Origin: Alphaproteobacteria bacterium | Lineage (GTDB): Bacteria; Pseudomonadota; Alphaproteobacteria; RF32; CAG-239 | Direction of reading: 5' to 3' | Assembly: GCA_017528205.1 (NCBI GenBank) | Contig: JAFXPE010000042.1 | Coordinates: forward strand, 1-64,000 | DNA length: 64,000 bases | In this document: piece by piece, positions 22,932-31,436 of the stretch | How the letters are laid out: each line of letters begins with the position of its first letter | Position numbering within the stretch: the stretch's first letter is position 1 | Position numbers and translations under genes: made by a program | The notes under the pieces: generated by a model | What the model was told of the DNA's origin: nothing | Seen by the model: the letters and a program-made list of their open reading frames with translations, nothing else | Databases searched by the model: none

Positions 22932-25568
22932 TTAAAAATTTGCAATTCGCGCCAAAGCTTCTTCAACTTTAGCCTTATTTTCCAGCGCCTCCGCCTGACG
23001 GCGTTTTTCTTCAGCCACAACTTTGGCCGGCGCCTTGGCAACAAACTCTTGATTGCCGAGTTTACGAGCATATCCGTCCAAGTTTTTATTCAAGGTTTCC
23101 AACTCTTTGTTGAGCCGTGCACGCTCTGCCACAAAATCAACAACTCCCTTGAGCGGAATTAAAATCGTAGCGTCACGACAAACCGTCTGTACCATGTCTT
23201 TGCTGATTTCGGTATTGCCAAGCGGCGCCAATTTTTCCAATCGAGCCAAATTGCAAATAATATTACTTTGCGCAATCAGCGTCGACAAATCGCCATCGGA
23301 GGCTTTAACGTATGCCGTAAGTTTTGCCACTGCCGGCAAGTTCATCGCCGCACGTAAAGAGCGGACGGCAGAAATAAATTCAACCGCTCTGTCAATCACG
23401 CGTTTGTCTTCTTCACCGAATACCTCGTGTTGCGGCCATTCCGCTTTAATCAAATCAACTTCCCGCGTTGTCAGATTATTCCACAACTCAGTTGTAACAA
23501 ACGGCATAAACGGGTGCAAAATTATCAAAATTCTATCCAAAATCCAAGCGGATGTTGCTCTTGTTTCGTTGATTTTTTCAGCATTATTGCCATAAAAAAT
23601 CGGCTTGGTCAATTCGATATACCAATCGCAGAAAGTACCCCAAACAAACTGATATACCGCATTTGCCGCATCGGAAAAACGATAGTTGTTCAAATTATCG
23701 GTAACATTCTTGGTTGCTTCTTTGGCTTTGGCAACAATCCACTTATTGATAGGAAATTTGACATTTTTAACATCAAAATCTTTTACCGAATAGCATTCGT
23801 TCATTTCGCAAAAACGCGCAGCATTCCATAATTTTGTGGCAAAATTGCGATACCCTTGAATACGCGAATCTGATAAGTTAATGTCACGTCCCTGAGTCTC
23901 TGAAGACGCCATGAAAAAGCGTAAAGCGTCGGCACCATATTTTTCAATTGTTTCCATCGGGTCAACGGTATTGCCTTTGGATTTGCTCATTTTACGGCCT
24001 TGTTCATCACGAACTAAACCGTGAACATAGCACTTTTTGAACGGTACACGCTTCATCATATACATACTCATCATCATCATTCTGGCCACCCAGAAGAAGA
24101 TGATATCGAATCCCGTAACCAAAACCGAAGTCGGATAAAATGTTTTCAAATATTCGGTTTGCTCCGGCCAACCCAAAGTTGAAAATGCCCACAAACCGGA
24201 AGAAAACCAAGTATCCAACACATCGGTTTCACGACGCAATTCAACGTGCTTGCCATAATGCTTGTCGGCCGCCGCCTGCGCCTCTTCTTCATTTTCTTCG
24301 CAGAAAATTGTTTCATCCGGTCCGTACCAAATCGGCATCTGATGTCCCCACCACAACTGACGGGAAATACACCATGGCTGAATATTGTTCATCCATTCGA
24401 AATAAGTCTTTTCATAAACCGCCGGCACAAATTCCATTTCCTTATCATGAACGGCTCTGCGTGCTTCCACCGCCAATTTCGGTGCATCAACAAACCATTG
24501 ATCGGTCATATACGGTTCAATTACCGCACCGCTTCTGTCGCCGTACGGAATCACCATCGGGTGTTCTTCAATTTTTTCCATCAAGCCGAGTTTTTCCAAC
24601 TCTTCAATGGTTTTAACGCGGGCCTCTTGCGTGGTCATTCCGGCATAAGGCGTATTTTCGTTTAAGGTCGCGTTCGGGTTCAAAATATTAATCATCGGCA
24701 AATTATGACGTTTGCCAACCTCAAAGTCGTTAAAGTCGTGAGCCGGCGTAATTTTAACCGCACCGGTTCCCTTTTCCGGATCGGCATGGTCATCAGCAAT
24801 AATCGGAATAACTCTATTGGCAATCGGCAAAATGCAGTTCTTGCCGATAAGATGCTTCAATTTCGGATTATCCTTGGAAACCGCAACCGCCGTATCGCCG
24901 AACATGGTTTCCGGACGAGTGGTAGCAATATGGATAAATTCGTTCGGGTTATCTTCCAACGGATACTTGTAATAATACATTTTGCCGACTGTTTCCTTTT
25001 GTACCACTTCCAAATCGGAAACCGCTGTTTCTAATGCAGGATCCCAGTTTACTAACTTTTTGGCTTTATAAATCAAGCCGTCTTTATAAAGTGAAACGAA
25101 AATCTTGCGAACCGCACGAGACAAACCTTCATCCATAGTAAAGCGTTCGCGACTCCAATCACACGAAGCGCCTAAGCGGCGTAGTTGTTTGCAAATTGTG
25201 CCGCCGGATTGTTTTTTCCATTCCCAAACGGTTTCGATAAACTTTTCGCGACCTAAATCGTGACGTGTCAGGCCTTCTTTTGCTAAATTGCGTTCGACCA
25301 CCATTTGCGTGGCGATACCGGCGTGATCTGTTCCCGGTTGCCATAACACTTTTTTGCCCAGCATACGATTGTAGCGAATTAAAATATCTTGCAAAGTGTT
25401 ATCCAACGCATGTCCCATATGCAAAACGCCGGTTACGTTCGGCGGCGGAATCACAATGGCAAATGCCTCTTTATCTGAACGCATATCCGGTTGAAACACA
25501 CCGGAATTTTCCCATTTTTCATAAATTTTTTCTTCAAAATCCTGCGGATTATAATTTTTTTCTAACAT
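22932..25568 (-). CDS. valS: Valyl-tRNA synthetase
   Basis: 878 residues. It charges tRNA-Val and edits mischarged threonine. Class I signatures are PPPNVTGVLHMGHAL (HIGH motif as HMGH, about 43-57) and GRKMSKSKGN (KMSKS, about 515-525). The editing domain, anticodon-binding domain and C-terminal coiled coil (VDFVAERARLNKELETLNKNL) are all present. The ATG at 25568 has GGAAAG upstream; the ATG four codons earlier has none. Upstream lies the PopZ-like gene, a neighbourhood common in Alphaproteobacteria. Confidence 0.97.
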   Translation of the reverse strand: MLEKNYNPQDFEEKIYEKWENSGVFQPDMRSDKEAFAIVIPPPNVTGVLHMGHALDNTLQDILIRYNRMLGKKVLWQPGTDHAGIATQMVVERNLAKEGLTRHDLGREKFIETVWEWKKQSGGTICKQLRRLGASCDWSRERFTMDEGLSRAVRKIFVSLYKDGLIYKAKKLVNWDPALETAVSDLEVVQKETVGKMYYYKYPLEDNPNEFIHIATTRPETMFGDTAVAVSKDNPKLKHLIGKNCILPIANRVIPIIADDHADPEKGTGAVKITPAHDFNDFEVGKRHNLPMINILNPNATLNENTPYAGMTTQEARVKTIEELEKLGLMEKIEEHPMVIPYGDRSGAVIEPYMTDQWFVDAPKLAVEARRAVHDKEMEFVPAVYEKTYFEWMNNIQPWCISRQLWWGHQMPIWYGPDETIFCEENEEEAQAAADKHYGKHVELRRETDVLDTWFSSGLWAFSTLGWPEQTEYLKTFYPTSVLVTGFDIIFFWVARMMMMSMYMMKRVPFKKCYVHGLVRDEQGRKMSKSKGNTVDPMETIEKYGADALRFFMASSETQGRDINLSDSRIQGYRNFATKLWNAARFCEMNECYSVKDFDVKNVKFPINKWIVAKAKEATKNVTDNLNNYRFSDAANAVYQFVWGTFCDWYIELTKPIFYGNNAEKINETRATSAWILDRILIILHPFMPFVTTELWNNLTTREVDLIKAEWPQHEVFGEEDKRVIDRAVEFISAVRSLRAAMNLPAVAKLTAYVKASDGDLSTLIAQSNIICNLARLEKLAPLGNTEISKDMVQTVCRDATILIPLKGVVDFVAERARLNKELETLNKNLDGYARKLGNQEFVAKAPAKVVAEEKRRQAEALENKAKVEEALARIANF

Positions 25569-25632
25569 TTTTCTTTCCATTGTTAAATTGTTGCGCGTAA
25601 TTGACTGATTTAAAAGGGAGGAAGAAACCTTT

Positions 25633-25929
25633 TCAGGCTTTGTTTTCTTCCTTTACGCGCACTCGACCGACCTCAAGGGAGTTCGACTTAAAGTAATTTC
25701 TGTATTTTTTCATCATTTTTTTGGCCACGTCATCAAAGCTCCAAACGCCGAGTTTATACGGTATATCCTCGCGTTTTACCAGCATTTTTTTAGATAATAC
25801 GAACACCTCATCTTCCGTTTTTTTTGCCGGATAAAACGATTTGAAATAAGCCTTTCTTTCTTTTTCCATAATCGCTTCACGGATGCTTTTTAAGATGTCA
25901 TCCATTGACGCTTCTTCGGTATTATTCAT
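25633..25929 (-). CDS. PopZ/DUF2497-like short protein
   Basis: 98 residues. The N terminus NTEEASMDDILKSIREAIMEKE matches the PopZ/DUF2497 N-terminal helix (usually SMEEILASIRRIIAED), which recruits client proteins at the cell pole. The remainder (WSFDDVAKKMMKKYRNYF...) is basic and does not show the usual acidic Pro-rich linker and C-terminal oligomerisation helices of PopZ, so it is short or diverged. Its position upstream of valS is where popZ is commonly found. Start at 25929 rests on GGGGCG upstream and the helix position. Confidence 0.65.
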   Translation of the reverse strand: MNNTEEASMDDILKSIREAIMEKERKAYFKSFYPAKKTEDEVFVLSKKMLVKREDIPYKLGVWSFDDVAKKMMKKYRNYFKSNSLEVGRVRVKEENKA

Positions 25930-26050
25930 AAATTCACGCCCCAAATTCGAATCTAACTTAGGGCATATTAACAAAAGATATTTGATTTCGCAACAATTTT
26001 TATCTGCTTATTCCAAGAAAAAACAGGCAATTGAAACGATGGCAATTTTG

Positions 26051-26079
26051 TTGACAATATCCGTGAATTTTGCTACCTT
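26051..26079 (+). promoter_or_regulatory. Promoter of the serpin gene
   Basis: TTGACA, 17 bases, TACCTT, ending 34 bases before the ATG at 26114. The first 11 bases (TTGACAATATC) match the promoter at 11909. Confidence 0.6.
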
Positions 26080-26113
26080 AGCCATGCTTTATATTTTGAG
26101 GGAGTGTTTAAGT

Positions 26114-27307
26114 ATGTTTTGCAAATTATTTCGTTTGTCGGTCGCATTCTGCTTTTGTTTGCTAACCTTTTTTCCGCAAAGTTCGCGTGCTGCCGAAAAT
26201 TCCTCAGTAAGCGACGAGCAATTAAACCTGTCGCTTCATCTGTTGAAAGCTAAAATGAAGAATGCCAAGGGAAATTTTGTGTTGTCACCAATGTCAGTAT
26301 ACATGGCTACTGACCTGTTGGCAAACGGTGCCGGAGGAGAAACTTTGAAAAAATTGCAAAAGTTGATTTTGAGCCCTCTCGGCAATGTGTCTTTGACCGA
26401 AATCAACCAGGCAATAAGCGAATATATGCAAAACCTTTCGCCGGCGATTAAAATCAATAATTCGGTGTGGGGCAATGATTTCCGACCGGAATATATTCAA
26501 TCGGTTGAAGCTTTGGGAGCAGAATCGCACGATTTGCCGCAAAACACGCAAACCATTAACGAATGGATAGAGAATAAAACTAAAGGTAAAATCAAAAATG
26601 TTTTGCAACCTCAAGCCACGGATATCGGCGACTTTTATTTGGTCAATACGGTTTATTTTAATGATAAATGGGAAAATATTTTCGTTAAACAAGCCACCAA
26701 ACTCAAACCTTTCTACGATTTAGATGCCGCAAAGCCGACATCAGTTTATATGATGTACAATTACAACGGAGCCGAATATTACGAAAATGATAAGTTTCAG
26801 GCCATCAGAATGCGGTATCAACGTTACGGTAAAGTTCGTGCCAATCATATCGACATTATTTTGCCGCGCGAAGGAATCGATTTCCGAAAATTTGTTAGTT
26901 CGTTGAAATTGCAAGAATTAAAAGTGCCTTATAACAGTTATGATGACAGCAATATAGACGTGAGAATCTATCTTCCGCGTTTTGAAGTGAATTACAAAAC
27001 TCCGTTGAATGCTTGGTTTAAGGCCGGAGGGATTCCGCTTTTTCGAGAGGATAATCCCGACCTTTCGGCAATGAGCAACATCCCGCATTATGTTAAAAAC
27101 ATTATTCATCAAGCCAATATCAGAGTTGATGAAGAAGGTACCGAAGCGGCGGCCGCCACAGTTTTCGAAGGAGCAGCTTATGGAGCGATGATGCCTCGGG
27201 AAAGACAAGAAAAAATATTCAATGCCAATCGGCCGTTTATTTTTATTTTGAACGACGGCTTGTTCATCGGTGCATTTATTAAGGGAGGCAGGTTGGAGGC
27301 AAAATAG
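26114..27307 (+). CDS. Secreted serpin (serine protease inhibitor)
   Basis: 397 residues. Signal peptide MFCKLFRLSVAFCFCLL... cleaved near SSRA|AENSS. The serpin fold is complete: GNFVLSPMSVYMATDLLANGA, FYLVNTVYFNDKW (about residues 177-189), the hinge VDEEGTEAAAATVFEG and the C-terminal NRPFIFILNDG...FIGAF. The hinge has the small residues at P15-P9 needed for loop insertion, so it should be inhibitory. Counting from the hinge puts P1 near Tyr356, suggesting a chymotrypsin-like target. GAGGGAG lies upstream. It has its own promoter and terminator and lies between the tolC-type and popZ-like genes. Serpins are sporadic in bacteria, so acquisition by transfer is plausible. Confidence 0.95.
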   Translation: MFCKLFRLSVAFCFCLLTFFPQSSRAAENSSVSDEQLNLSLHLLKAKMKNAKGNFVLSPMSVYMATDLLANGAGGETLKKLQKLILSPLGNVSLTEINQAISEYMQNLSPAIKINNSVWGNDFRPEYIQSVEALGAESHDLPQNTQTINEWIENKTKGKIKNVLQPQATDIGDFYLVNTVYFNDKWENIFVKQATKLKPFYDLDAAKPTSVYMMYNYNGAEYYENDKFQAIRMRYQRYGKVRANHIDIILPREGIDFRKFVSSLKLQELKVPYNSYDDSNIDVRIYLPRFEVNYKTPLNAWFKAGGIPLFREDNPDLSAMSNIPHYVKNIIHQANIRVDEEGTEAAAATVFEGAAYGAMMPRERQEKIFNANRPFIFILNDGLFIGAFIKGGRLEAK

Positions 27308-27334
27308 AAATGCCCGAACAAGTCGGGCATTTTA
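27308..27334. terminator. Terminator between serpin and tolC-type gene
   Basis: Hairpin TGCCCGA-ACAAG-TCGGGCA with A run before and T run after; it can serve both convergent genes. Confidence 0.85.
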
Positions 27335-27353
27335 TCTCTTTTAAAGCTGTTTA

Positions 27354-28715
27354 CTAATCGTCAATCGATAAGCTCAACCACTTACCTCTGGTGTTGCGAT
27401 AAGTAGCCTCGGCATCGTAATAATTTACGTTTAAGCCGAGTTTTTTAGCCGTCAATTTTCCCATAGATTGCAACAAGTGTAAACCGGAAACGTAATAATC
27501 GTGACGTGCCTTAACTTCATTAACTTGAGAAATCAATAAAGTCTGATAAGCATTCAGCACATCCAAAACCGTGCGGTTTCCTAAAGATTCTTCTTTTTGC
27601 GTGCCTTCCAAAGCAATAGCAGAAGCCTTAACTTGTTCACTGATGGAAGCGATGCTTGATTTGTTTGCCTGCATTGTTGCCCAATTAGCCGTAATTCCGG
27701 AAACAACCTGACGTTCAGCTTCTCGCAACTTTTCTTGGGCTTCCCAACGTTGATATTTACTCTTGCGAATGTTGGCGCGAGTCGCACCGCCGGTATAAAG
27801 AGGCACATTCATATTTACCGTATATTCCGTACTGTAAGTGGAAGGATCACGTCCGGTAAAAGTAGAAGTTTTGCTGCGACCGGTTGTGGCATTAAATGTT
27901 ACTTCCGGCAACAAAGCGCCTTCTTTGCTTTTAACGTTATATTTGGCGGCTTTGAGCGCCTTTTGGGCCGCGATTAAGCTGTAGTTGTTTTCTTTGGCAT
28001 ATGCCATGGCTTCATCCACTTCGGTCGGAAAATACTTTTGCAGATTTTCCGGAAAGTGAACATCCTCCGGCAACTTGCCGACAATTCGCATATAAGTATC
28101 ACGCGAGGTGGCCAAATTGCCTTCTGCCGAAACCAATTCCGACTGCGCTTGCGCATAACTGGCACGCGATTGTGCCACATCGGTACGCGTAACTTCGCCC
28201 ACATTGTAACGTGCCATAGTTTCATCAAGTTGCTTTTTCAAAAGATTTTCATTATTTTTCTGTAACTTGACAATTGCTTCATCACGCACCACATCTAAAT
28301 ACGCTGCAGATGCATCCAACAACACTTCCTGCTCCACCGCATACAAGTTGGCAATTCCGGCCTTAGCCCTATGGTCTGCCGCCTTTACGCCGTTATAAGT
28401 TTGGCCACCGCTGAAGATTGACTGTTGCACCATACCTTTATACTGCTTGGTATATCCGTCTCTTGTCGGATTGCCAACAGTGTGTGAGTGGCTGTCACCA
28501 TAGCTGGCACCGACGCTGACTGTCGGCAAGAATCCGGAACGCGCCAAAGCCGCATCTTCGTTGATTGCACCGCTGCTTGCCCGTTGTCCGTGCAAAGTAG
28601 GATTGGTGTTATAAGCGTCCGTCATGGCATCAAAAATCGTTTCCGCCGTTGCCGGAAAACTTATCAACAAGCTGACCGTTGCGGTTAAAATCAAAGTCAA
28701 GTTACTGTTTTTCAT
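27354..28715 (-). CDS. TolC-family outer-membrane efflux protein
   Basis: 453 residues with signal peptide (TLILTATVSLLISFPATA). Two repeated outer-membrane-efflux halves are visible: AYLDVVRDEAIVKLQKNNENL with ARYNVGEVTRTDVAQSRASYA in the first, and the matching ESLGNRTVLDVLNAYQTLL with NEVKARHDYYVSGLHLLQSMG in the second. TolC trimers form the exit duct of tripartite efflux pumps and type I secretion. AGGAAAGAG precedes the ATG. In many Alphaproteobacteria tolC sits directly before popZ and valS; here the serpin gene separates them. Confidence 0.93.
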   Translation of the reverse strand: MKNSNLTLILTATVSLLISFPATAETIFDAMTDAYNTNPTLHGQRASSGAINEDAALARSGFLPTVSVGASYGDSHSHTVGNPTRDGYTKQYKGMVQQSIFSGGQTYNGVKAADHRAKAGIANLYAVEQEVLLDASAAYLDVVRDEAIVKLQKNNENLLKKQLDETMARYNVGEVTRTDVAQSRASYAQAQSELVSAEGNLATSRDTYMRIVGKLPEDVHFPENLQKYFPTEVDEAMAYAKENNYSLIAAQKALKAAKYNVKSKEGALLPEVTFNATTGRSKTSTFTGRDPSTYSTEYTVNMNVPLYTGGATRANIRKSKYQRWEAQEKLREAERQVVSGITANWATMQANKSSIASISEQVKASAIALEGTQKEESLGNRTVLDVLNAYQTLLISQVNEVKARHDYYVSGLHLLQSMGKLTAKKLGLNVNYYDAEATYRNTRGKWLSLSIDD

Positions 28716-28903
28716 TACGTTCTCTTTCCTTTTTCGTGTTTATAAAGCATTTTATAAAACAATTTCAAAAAAAATAAATGATAAGTTAAAAGTTATCTTC
28801 AATTTATAAATAATAGTGCTATATTGTTAAATAAATTTCAATCTATTTCAAATATATTTCGGTACAAACCGGTATGTTTGCAAAATATTATGGGAGATAA
28901 ATT

Positions 28904-31366
28904 GTGAAAGAAAATAAAAATACGGTCAACGAAGTCGACTACGCCAGATTAAAGCTCTCTATCGAGCACTACATTAAATATTTTATCGGCAAGCGCACTT
29001 GCGAAATCACCAAAGAAGAAGCCTTCACGGTTATAGCTCTTGCCGTGCGGGAATTTGCCATGGATAAAATGTATGAAACCATTGCTCGCTACAATGTAGT
29101 AGGTTCAAAACGCATTTATTATCTTTCCATTGAATATCTTATCGGGCGCTCGCTCGAAAATAACCTCTATAACTTGGGGCTGTATGATATTTTAAAGGAA
29201 ATTAAAATTGACGGTTGGCCGGATTTGTCGCTGGAAGAAATTTTTGACGCCGAGTATGATCCGGCACTCGGTAACGGCGGTTTGGGACGCTTGGCGGCCG
29301 ATTATTTGGACTCCATGGCTTCGCTCGGTATTCCGGGGTTCGGTTACGGCATCAACTATCAATTCGGACTGTTTAAGCAAAAATTTGAAAACGGATACCA
29401 AATAGAGCAAGCCGACAGTTGGTTGGAAGAAAATTCACCGTGGCAATTTGCCCGCTATGACCGTACGGTTACCATTCCTATCGGCGGCCATGTCGAAATG
29501 TATACCAAACCGAACGGCAAAGTCGGATATATTTGGGCCGACACGCATAGATTGTACGGCGTGCCGTACGATTTTCCGATTGTCGGATATGACGGCAAGT
29601 CGGTAAACTATTTACGCCTCTTCTCAGCCAAAACTGATGAAGAGTTGGATTTGAACATCTTCAACAGCGGCGGCTATATGGAAGCAGTGCGTGATAAAAT
29701 TCGCACCGAAACCATTTCTAAAGTGTTGTATCCGTCGGATAACGTAATTTCCGGCAAGGAATTGCGTTTAACTCAGCAATATTTCTTCGTTTCTTGCGCC
29801 ATTCAGGACATTATTCGGCGTTTTATGGAAAAAAGCAACGATTTCAATAAACTTCCGGATTATGTCTGCATTCAACTTAATGACACACATCCGGCATTGG
29901 CAATTGTGGAGCTTATGCGTCAACTTTTGGATGTTTACAATCAGGAATGGGACGACTCTTGGAATATTGTTACCAAAGTTTTTGCCTACACCAACCACAC
30001 TCTGTTGCCGGAAGCTTTGGAAAAATGGAGCAGCAATATTGTCGGGCGCATTTTGCCGCGTCACTTGCAGATTATATACGAAATCAATCGCCGCTTTATG
30101 GAATTTGCACGTAGCAAGTTCGGTAACGATTCATACAAACTCGGCAAAGTGGCAATTGTTGACGGCGAAGGCGATGCACAGGTTATTCGCATGGCGAATC
30201 TGTCGATTGTCGGCTCGTTCTCAGTTAACGGCGTGGCTAAGTTACATTCCGAATTGGTGAAAAATTCATTAGTGCCGGAATTTTATGAATTGTGGCCGGA
30301 AAAATTCCGCAACGTTACCAACGGTATTACTCCGCGTCGCTGGCTGTTGCACGCCAATCACCCGTTAGCACAACTAATTTGCGATAAAATCGGTAAAGAT
30401 TGGATTGTCAACCTTGATTTGTTGCGCTCACTCGAAAAATATACGGAAGACAAAACTTTCATTAAGCGTTTTCGAGAAATCAAACGCACCAATAAAAAGC
30501 GTTTGGTACAAAATGTTTATAAAGCCACACGCATTATGGTTAATCCGGACAGTATGTATATTGTTCACGCCAAGCGTATTCATGAATACAAGCGTCAGTT
30601 GATGACCATTTTACAGGTTATTGGCGATTATTTGGCTTTGGTTAACGACCATGTGCGTCCGATTCATGCAAAAACTTATATTTTTGCCGGTAAAGCCGCA
30701 CCGTCTTATTCTTTGGCTAAACTCATCATTAAGTTGATTAACAATGTGGCCGAGGTTATAAACAATGATCCGCGAGTTGACGATTTGCTCAAGGTGGTGT
30801 TTATCCCGGATTATAAAGTATCGGTTGCCGAATATCTGATTCCGGCGGCGGATTTAAGTTGCCAAATTTCCACGGCCGGATTTGAAGCTTCGGGAACCAG
30901 CAATATGAAATTTGCCTTAAACGCGGCCATGACCATCGGCACTTATGACGGCGCCAACATTGAAATCAGAGAAGCCGTGGGAGCCGAAAACTTTTATTTG
31001 TTCGGCTTAACCGAAGATGAAATTCGGCGTCGGCGCATGACATACAATCCGCGCGAAATATATGAAAATTCCGAGTATATTAAGCGCATTTTGAACGCCG
31101 TAAATTCCACCATGTTCGCCGATGCAAATTATCCGCAACAGTTCAGTCCGATTATTGATTTGCTCTTGAATAGCGACTACTATTTCATTTTGGCGGATTT
31201 GGAAGACTTTAATAAGACCCTTCATCAGGCAGAAAAAGATTATTGCGATAAAGACGCTTGGGCCAAGAAAGCCTTGCTGAACGTGGCGCGTATCGGATAT
31301 TTTTCAAGCGACCGCTCGGTTATGGAATATGCCAAAGATATTTGGAATTTAAAGCCGGTGGAATAA
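28904..31366 (+). CDS. glgP: Glycogen/starch phosphorylase
   Basis: 820 residues from a GTG start with GGGAGA seven bases upstream. It releases glucose-1-phosphate from alpha-1,4-glucans. Family signatures are EYDPALGNGGLGRLAADYLDS, GIPGFGYGINY, IQLNDTHPALAI and the pyridoxal-phosphate region EASGTSNMKFALNAA, whose lysine holds the cofactor. Full length for the family. No other glycogen genes are nearby. A terminator follows. Confidence 0.96.
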   Translation: MKENKNTVNEVDYARLKLSIEHYIKYFIGKRTCEITKEEAFTVIALAVREFAMDKMYETIARYNVVGSKRIYYLSIEYLIGRSLENNLYNLGLYDILKEIKIDGWPDLSLEEIFDAEYDPALGNGGLGRLAADYLDSMASLGIPGFGYGINYQFGLFKQKFENGYQIEQADSWLEENSPWQFARYDRTVTIPIGGHVEMYTKPNGKVGYIWADTHRLYGVPYDFPIVGYDGKSVNYLRLFSAKTDEELDLNIFNSGGYMEAVRDKIRTETISKVLYPSDNVISGKELRLTQQYFFVSCAIQDIIRRFMEKSNDFNKLPDYVCIQLNDTHPALAIVELMRQLLDVYNQEWDDSWNIVTKVFAYTNHTLLPEALEKWSSNIVGRILPRHLQIIYEINRRFMEFARSKFGNDSYKLGKVAIVDGEGDAQVIRMANLSIVGSFSVNGVAKLHSELVKNSLVPEFYELWPEKFRNVTNGITPRRWLLHANHPLAQLICDKIGKDWIVNLDLLRSLEKYTEDKTFIKRFREIKRTNKKRLVQNVYKATRIMVNPDSMYIVHAKRIHEYKRQLMTILQVIGDYLALVNDHVRPIHAKTYIFAGKAAPSYSLAKLIIKLINNVAEVINNDPRVDDLLKVVFIPDYKVSVAEYLIPAADLSCQISTAGFEASGTSNMKFALNAAMTIGTYDGANIEIREAVGAENFYLFGLTEDEIRRRRMTYNPREIYENSEYIKRILNAVNSTMFADANYPQQFSPIIDLLLNSDYYFILADLEDFNKTLHQAEKDYCDKDAWAKKALLNVARIGYFSSDRSVMEYAKDIWNLKPVE

Positions 31367-31383
31367 CATCGTAAAGACATAAC

Positions 31384-31421
31384 AAAAAAAACGGTCACCT
31401 AAACGGCGGCCGTTTTTTTAT
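31384..31421. terminator. Terminator between glgP and lon
   Basis: ACGGTCACC / GGCGGCCGT stem (one mismatch, one G-T) with an A run before and seven T after; it lies between convergent glgP and lon. Confidence 0.8.
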
Positions 31422-31436
31422 GCTTAATATTATATA

